8,335 bases of DNA, from positions 1 through 8,335 of the forward strand of contig CAKSHG010000089.1 of NCBI GenBank assembly GCA_934456315.1. The letters run 5' to 3'. A model generated the notes under the pieces. It was not told the DNA's origin, did no database searches, and saw nothing but the letters and a program-made list of their open reading frames with translations. The translations under genes and the position numbers were made by a program. Origin of the DNA: an uncultured Oscillospiraceae bacterium (GTDB taxonomy: Bacteria > Bacillota > Clostridia > Oscillospirales > Ruminococcaceae). Positions 6,734 through 8,335 of the stretch are shown one piece after another (the stretch's first letter is position 1; the number at the start of each line of letters is the position of its first letter).

Positions 6734-6745
6734 GCGGAAAATACT

Positions 6746-8167
6746 ATGGCAATGTACAACGAAAACGAACTGAACGAGCGCGCAGGACGCAGCTGCGCGG
6801 ACGATATAGCAGCGCTCGTAAACGGCGACCTTTCGCCGAAAGCTATCCAGGAGCAGCTTGAAAACTACCACAACAGCGACATCGCTGATTCGGTCGAGAT
6901 GATGGAACAGCCGGGCAGGACGCGGCTGTTCAGAGCCGTCGAGCCGGACAAGCTGGCGGATATTTTCGAATATCTGGAGCCGGAGAACGCTGCGAGGTTC
7001 CTGAATGACGCGGACATCGGCAGGACTGCTCTTATAGTCGGCAGAATGGAGCCGGATTCCGCGGCGGATATCCTGCGGGAGCTTCCCGGGGAAAAGAGGG
7101 CGGGCATTATCGGGCTTCTCGACCCGGAGCTGCGCCGGAAGATAGAGCTGATAGTTTCCTTTGACGAGGACGAGATCGGCAGCCGAATGAGCACGAATTA
7201 CATCTCGCTGGATTCCGGAATGACAGTCGCACAGGCGACCCGGGCGCTGATGGATCAGGCGAAGGAGAACGACAATATCCAGATGCTTTTCGTAACAGCG
7301 GAGAACGGATTTTTCTGCGGCGCGGTGGAGCTTCGTGCGCTGCTGACCGCCGAAAAGCATGCGGATATCGCGCCGCTTATCCAGCACAGATTTCCTTACG
7401 TCTACGGCAGCGAGCGCACCGAGGACTGCATTGAGCGGCTGAAAGGCTACTCCGAAAGCAGCATTCCGGTGCTGGACGACTCCAACTGCATACTCGGCGT
7501 GATAACGCTGGAGGAACTGGTCGAGGCAGTCGACGACGAGATGAGCGACGACTACGCAAAGCTGGGCGGTCTTTCCTCGGAGGAGGACCTTCACGAGCCG
7601 CTGCTTGCGAGCCTGAAAAAGCGCATGCCCTGGCTGCTGATACTGCTGGTGCTGGGACTGGTGGTTTCCGGAGTTGTGGGGGCGTTTGAAAAGGTCGTTT
7701 CGCAGCTGACGATAATCATGGCTTTCCAGTCGCTGATACTTGACATGGCTGGTAACGTGGGCACGCAGTCGCTTGCGGTGACTATCCGCGTGCTGATGGA
7801 CAAGGACCTGACGGCAGGGAAGAAGCTGCGGCTGGTGTGCAAGGAAATGCGCGTGGGACTGTTCAGCGGGCTGATACTGGGAGTGCTCTCGGTGCTGTTC
7901 GTAGGGCTTTACATCATGCTTGGCAAGGGATATCCTGCGCAGTATGCCTTTGCGGTTTCGGCGTGTATCGGAGCGGCGCTGCTGCTTGCGATGCTCATTT
8001 CGAGCGCAGTGGGGACGCTGGTCCCGATGTTCTTCAAGAAGATCGGGGTAGACCCTGCGGTGGCTTCGGGTCCGCTGATAACTACGGTGAACGACCTCGT
8101 CGCGGTCGTAACTTACTATGGACTTAGCTGGCTGCTGCTGTTGCAGGTCCTTCACCTCGGCAGCTGA
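6746..8167 (+). CDS. mgtE: MgtE-family magnesium channel/transporter
   Basis: A 473-residue full-length MgtE. The acidic, helical N domain (about 15-138) comprises short repeats such as E-P-D-K-L-A-D-I-F-E-Y-L. Two CBS domains follow (about 139-200, starting at D-E-I-G-S-R-M-S-T; and 205-265, with IPVLDDSNCILGVITLEEL at 240-258). The linking helix (about 266-294) is acidic. The membrane domain has five segments at roughly 295-314, 321-345, 371-392, 401-430 and 442-468. The pore motif appears as AGNVGTQSLAV (335-345), and Asp450 in TTVNDL is at the position of the TM5 pore Asp. In this family the N and CBS domains bind Mg2+ and close the channel at high cytoplasmic Mg2+. ATG 6746 is set by GAAAGGCGG at 6729-6737. 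The gene is transcribed alone behind a long structured leader. Confidence 0.96.
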   Translation: MAMYNENELNERAGRSCADDIAALVNGDLSPKAIQEQLENYHNSDIADSVEMMEQPGRTRLFRAVEPDKLADIFEYLEPENAARFLNDADIGRTALIVGRMEPDSAADILRELPGEKRAGIIGLLDPELRRKIELIVSFDEDEIGSRMSTNYISLDSGMTVAQATRALMDQAKENDNIQMLFVTAENGFFCGAVELRALLTAEKHADIAPLIQHRFPYVYGSERTEDCIERLKGYSESSIPVLDDSNCILGVITLEELVEAVDDEMSDDYAKLGGLSSEEDLHEPLLASLKKRMPWLLILLVLGLVVSGVVGAFEKVVSQLTIIMAFQSLILDMAGNVGTQSLAVTIRVLMDKDLTAGKKLRLVCKEMRVGLFSGLILGVLSVLFVGLYIMLGKGYPAQYAFAVSACIGAALLLAMLISSAVGTLVPMFFKKIGVDPAVASGPLITTVNDLVAVVTYYGLSWLLLLQVLHLGS

Positions 8168-8175
8168 CAGGCGTG

Positions 8176-8209
8176 TAAAAAAACTAAGGGAGGGGCGTAC
8201 CCCTCCCTT
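8176..8209 (-). terminator. Intrinsic terminator facing left, after mgtE
   Basis: AAGGGAGGGG (8186-8195) pairs perfectly with CCCCTCCCTT (8200-8209) around a CGTA loop. The A run at 8177-8183 is on its left side, so on the minus strand the hairpin is followed by AG and seven Ts. It is therefore a proper terminator for a convergent gene beyond the right edge. For mgtE on the plus strand the stem is present but has no T tract directly after it. Confidence 0.7.
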
Positions 8210-8220
8210 CAGACCGTCGA

Positions 8221-8241
8221 AAAAGTCCCGCTGGGACTTTT
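8221..8241 (+). terminator. Second hairpin downstream of mgtE, likely two-way terminator
   Basis: AAAAGTCCC (8221-8229) pairs with GGGACTTTT (8233-8241) around GCT. The Ts lie in the stem itself on either strand, so it may act in both directions. On the plus strand it is the only candidate with a T run for ending mgtE. The tail is then GC-rich, which lowers confidence. Confidence 0.45.
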
Positions 8242-8268
8242 CCGCCGAACATCCGCGTCGCGCGCACC

Positions 8269-8335
8269 GCGTAAGGCGTAGCCGTCGCCTAGCGTAAGAC
8301 CGCAAGGTCGTCGCCTAGCGTAAGACCGCAAGGTC
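8269..8335. repeat. Short tandem repeats with GNRA-like hairpins, cut by window edge
   Basis: The motif GCGTAAG recurs at 8269, 8292 and 8318. A 26-bp unit (8284-8309) is repeated exactly at 8310-8335. Each exact unit holds GACC-GCAA-GGTC, a small hairpin with a GCAA tetraloop. The first, shorter copy (8269-8291) has GGC-GTA-GCC at the same place, a paired change that keeps the stem. GTCGCCTA links the units. The array may continue beyond the right edge. There are no spacers of unrelated sequence, so it is not CRISPR. No coding reading is convincing. Confidence 0.7.

Noticed and set aside
6704..8305. A 533-codon open frame on the minus strand opposite mgtE
   Set aside because: It covers mgtE antisense, has no recognisable domain and a composition rich in Arg, His and Gln as expected for a shadow of a GC-rich gene. 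mgtE itself is unmistakable.
8284..8335. CRISPR array
   Set aside because: The 26-bp units directly adjoin, with no unique spacers, and no cas gene is present.

Overview
This 8.3-kb window looks like a GC-rich chromosomal segment from a Gram-positive Clostridia, most likely a Ruminococcus/Oscillospiraceae-type gut bacterium. The evidence is strong AGGAGG-type ribosome binding sites, sigma-A promoters (TTGACA / TATAAT, several with an extended -10 TG), GTG and TTG starts, and protein families typical of that group. The organism assignment is inference. No phage, IS element, CRISPR array, rRNA or tRNA was seen.

Layout from left to right. (1) At the left edge, on the minus strand, the first 8 codons of a TrkA/KtrA-like potassium-transport regulator run off the window, with their own promoter. 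(2) A minus-strand EstA-type serine esterase lies at 152-919. (3) Divergent from it is a two-gene plus-strand unit, joined by an ATGA overlap: a small ECF-type sigma factor (1066-1548) and a 951-residue single-pass membrane protein (1545-4400) with the topology of an anti-sigma factor but a very large, mostly unrecognised outside part. A strong terminator closes it. (4) A convergent minus-strand methyl-accepting chemotaxis protein occupies 4464-6314. (5) Divergent from the chemoreceptor is a plus-strand MgtE magnesium channel (6746-8167) behind a leader of about 205 nt. (6) Hairpins and short tandem repeats with GNRA-like loops run to the right edge.

The most interesting part is the mgtE leader (about 6540-6745). 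It starts at a near-perfect promoter and contains a plausible 29-codon leader-peptide ORF with its own ribosome binding site. It folds into a long-range stem whose 5' arm lies inside that ORF and whose 3' arm lies beyond its stop. It ends in a perfect 10-bp hairpin that covers part of the mgtE Shine-Dalgarno and competes with an upstream pairing. This suggests translation-coupled or ligand-dependent control of magnesium uptake that does not match the M-box as I remember it. Second in interest is the sigma factor / giant membrane protein pair, probably a transmembrane signalling module with an unknown extracellular input.
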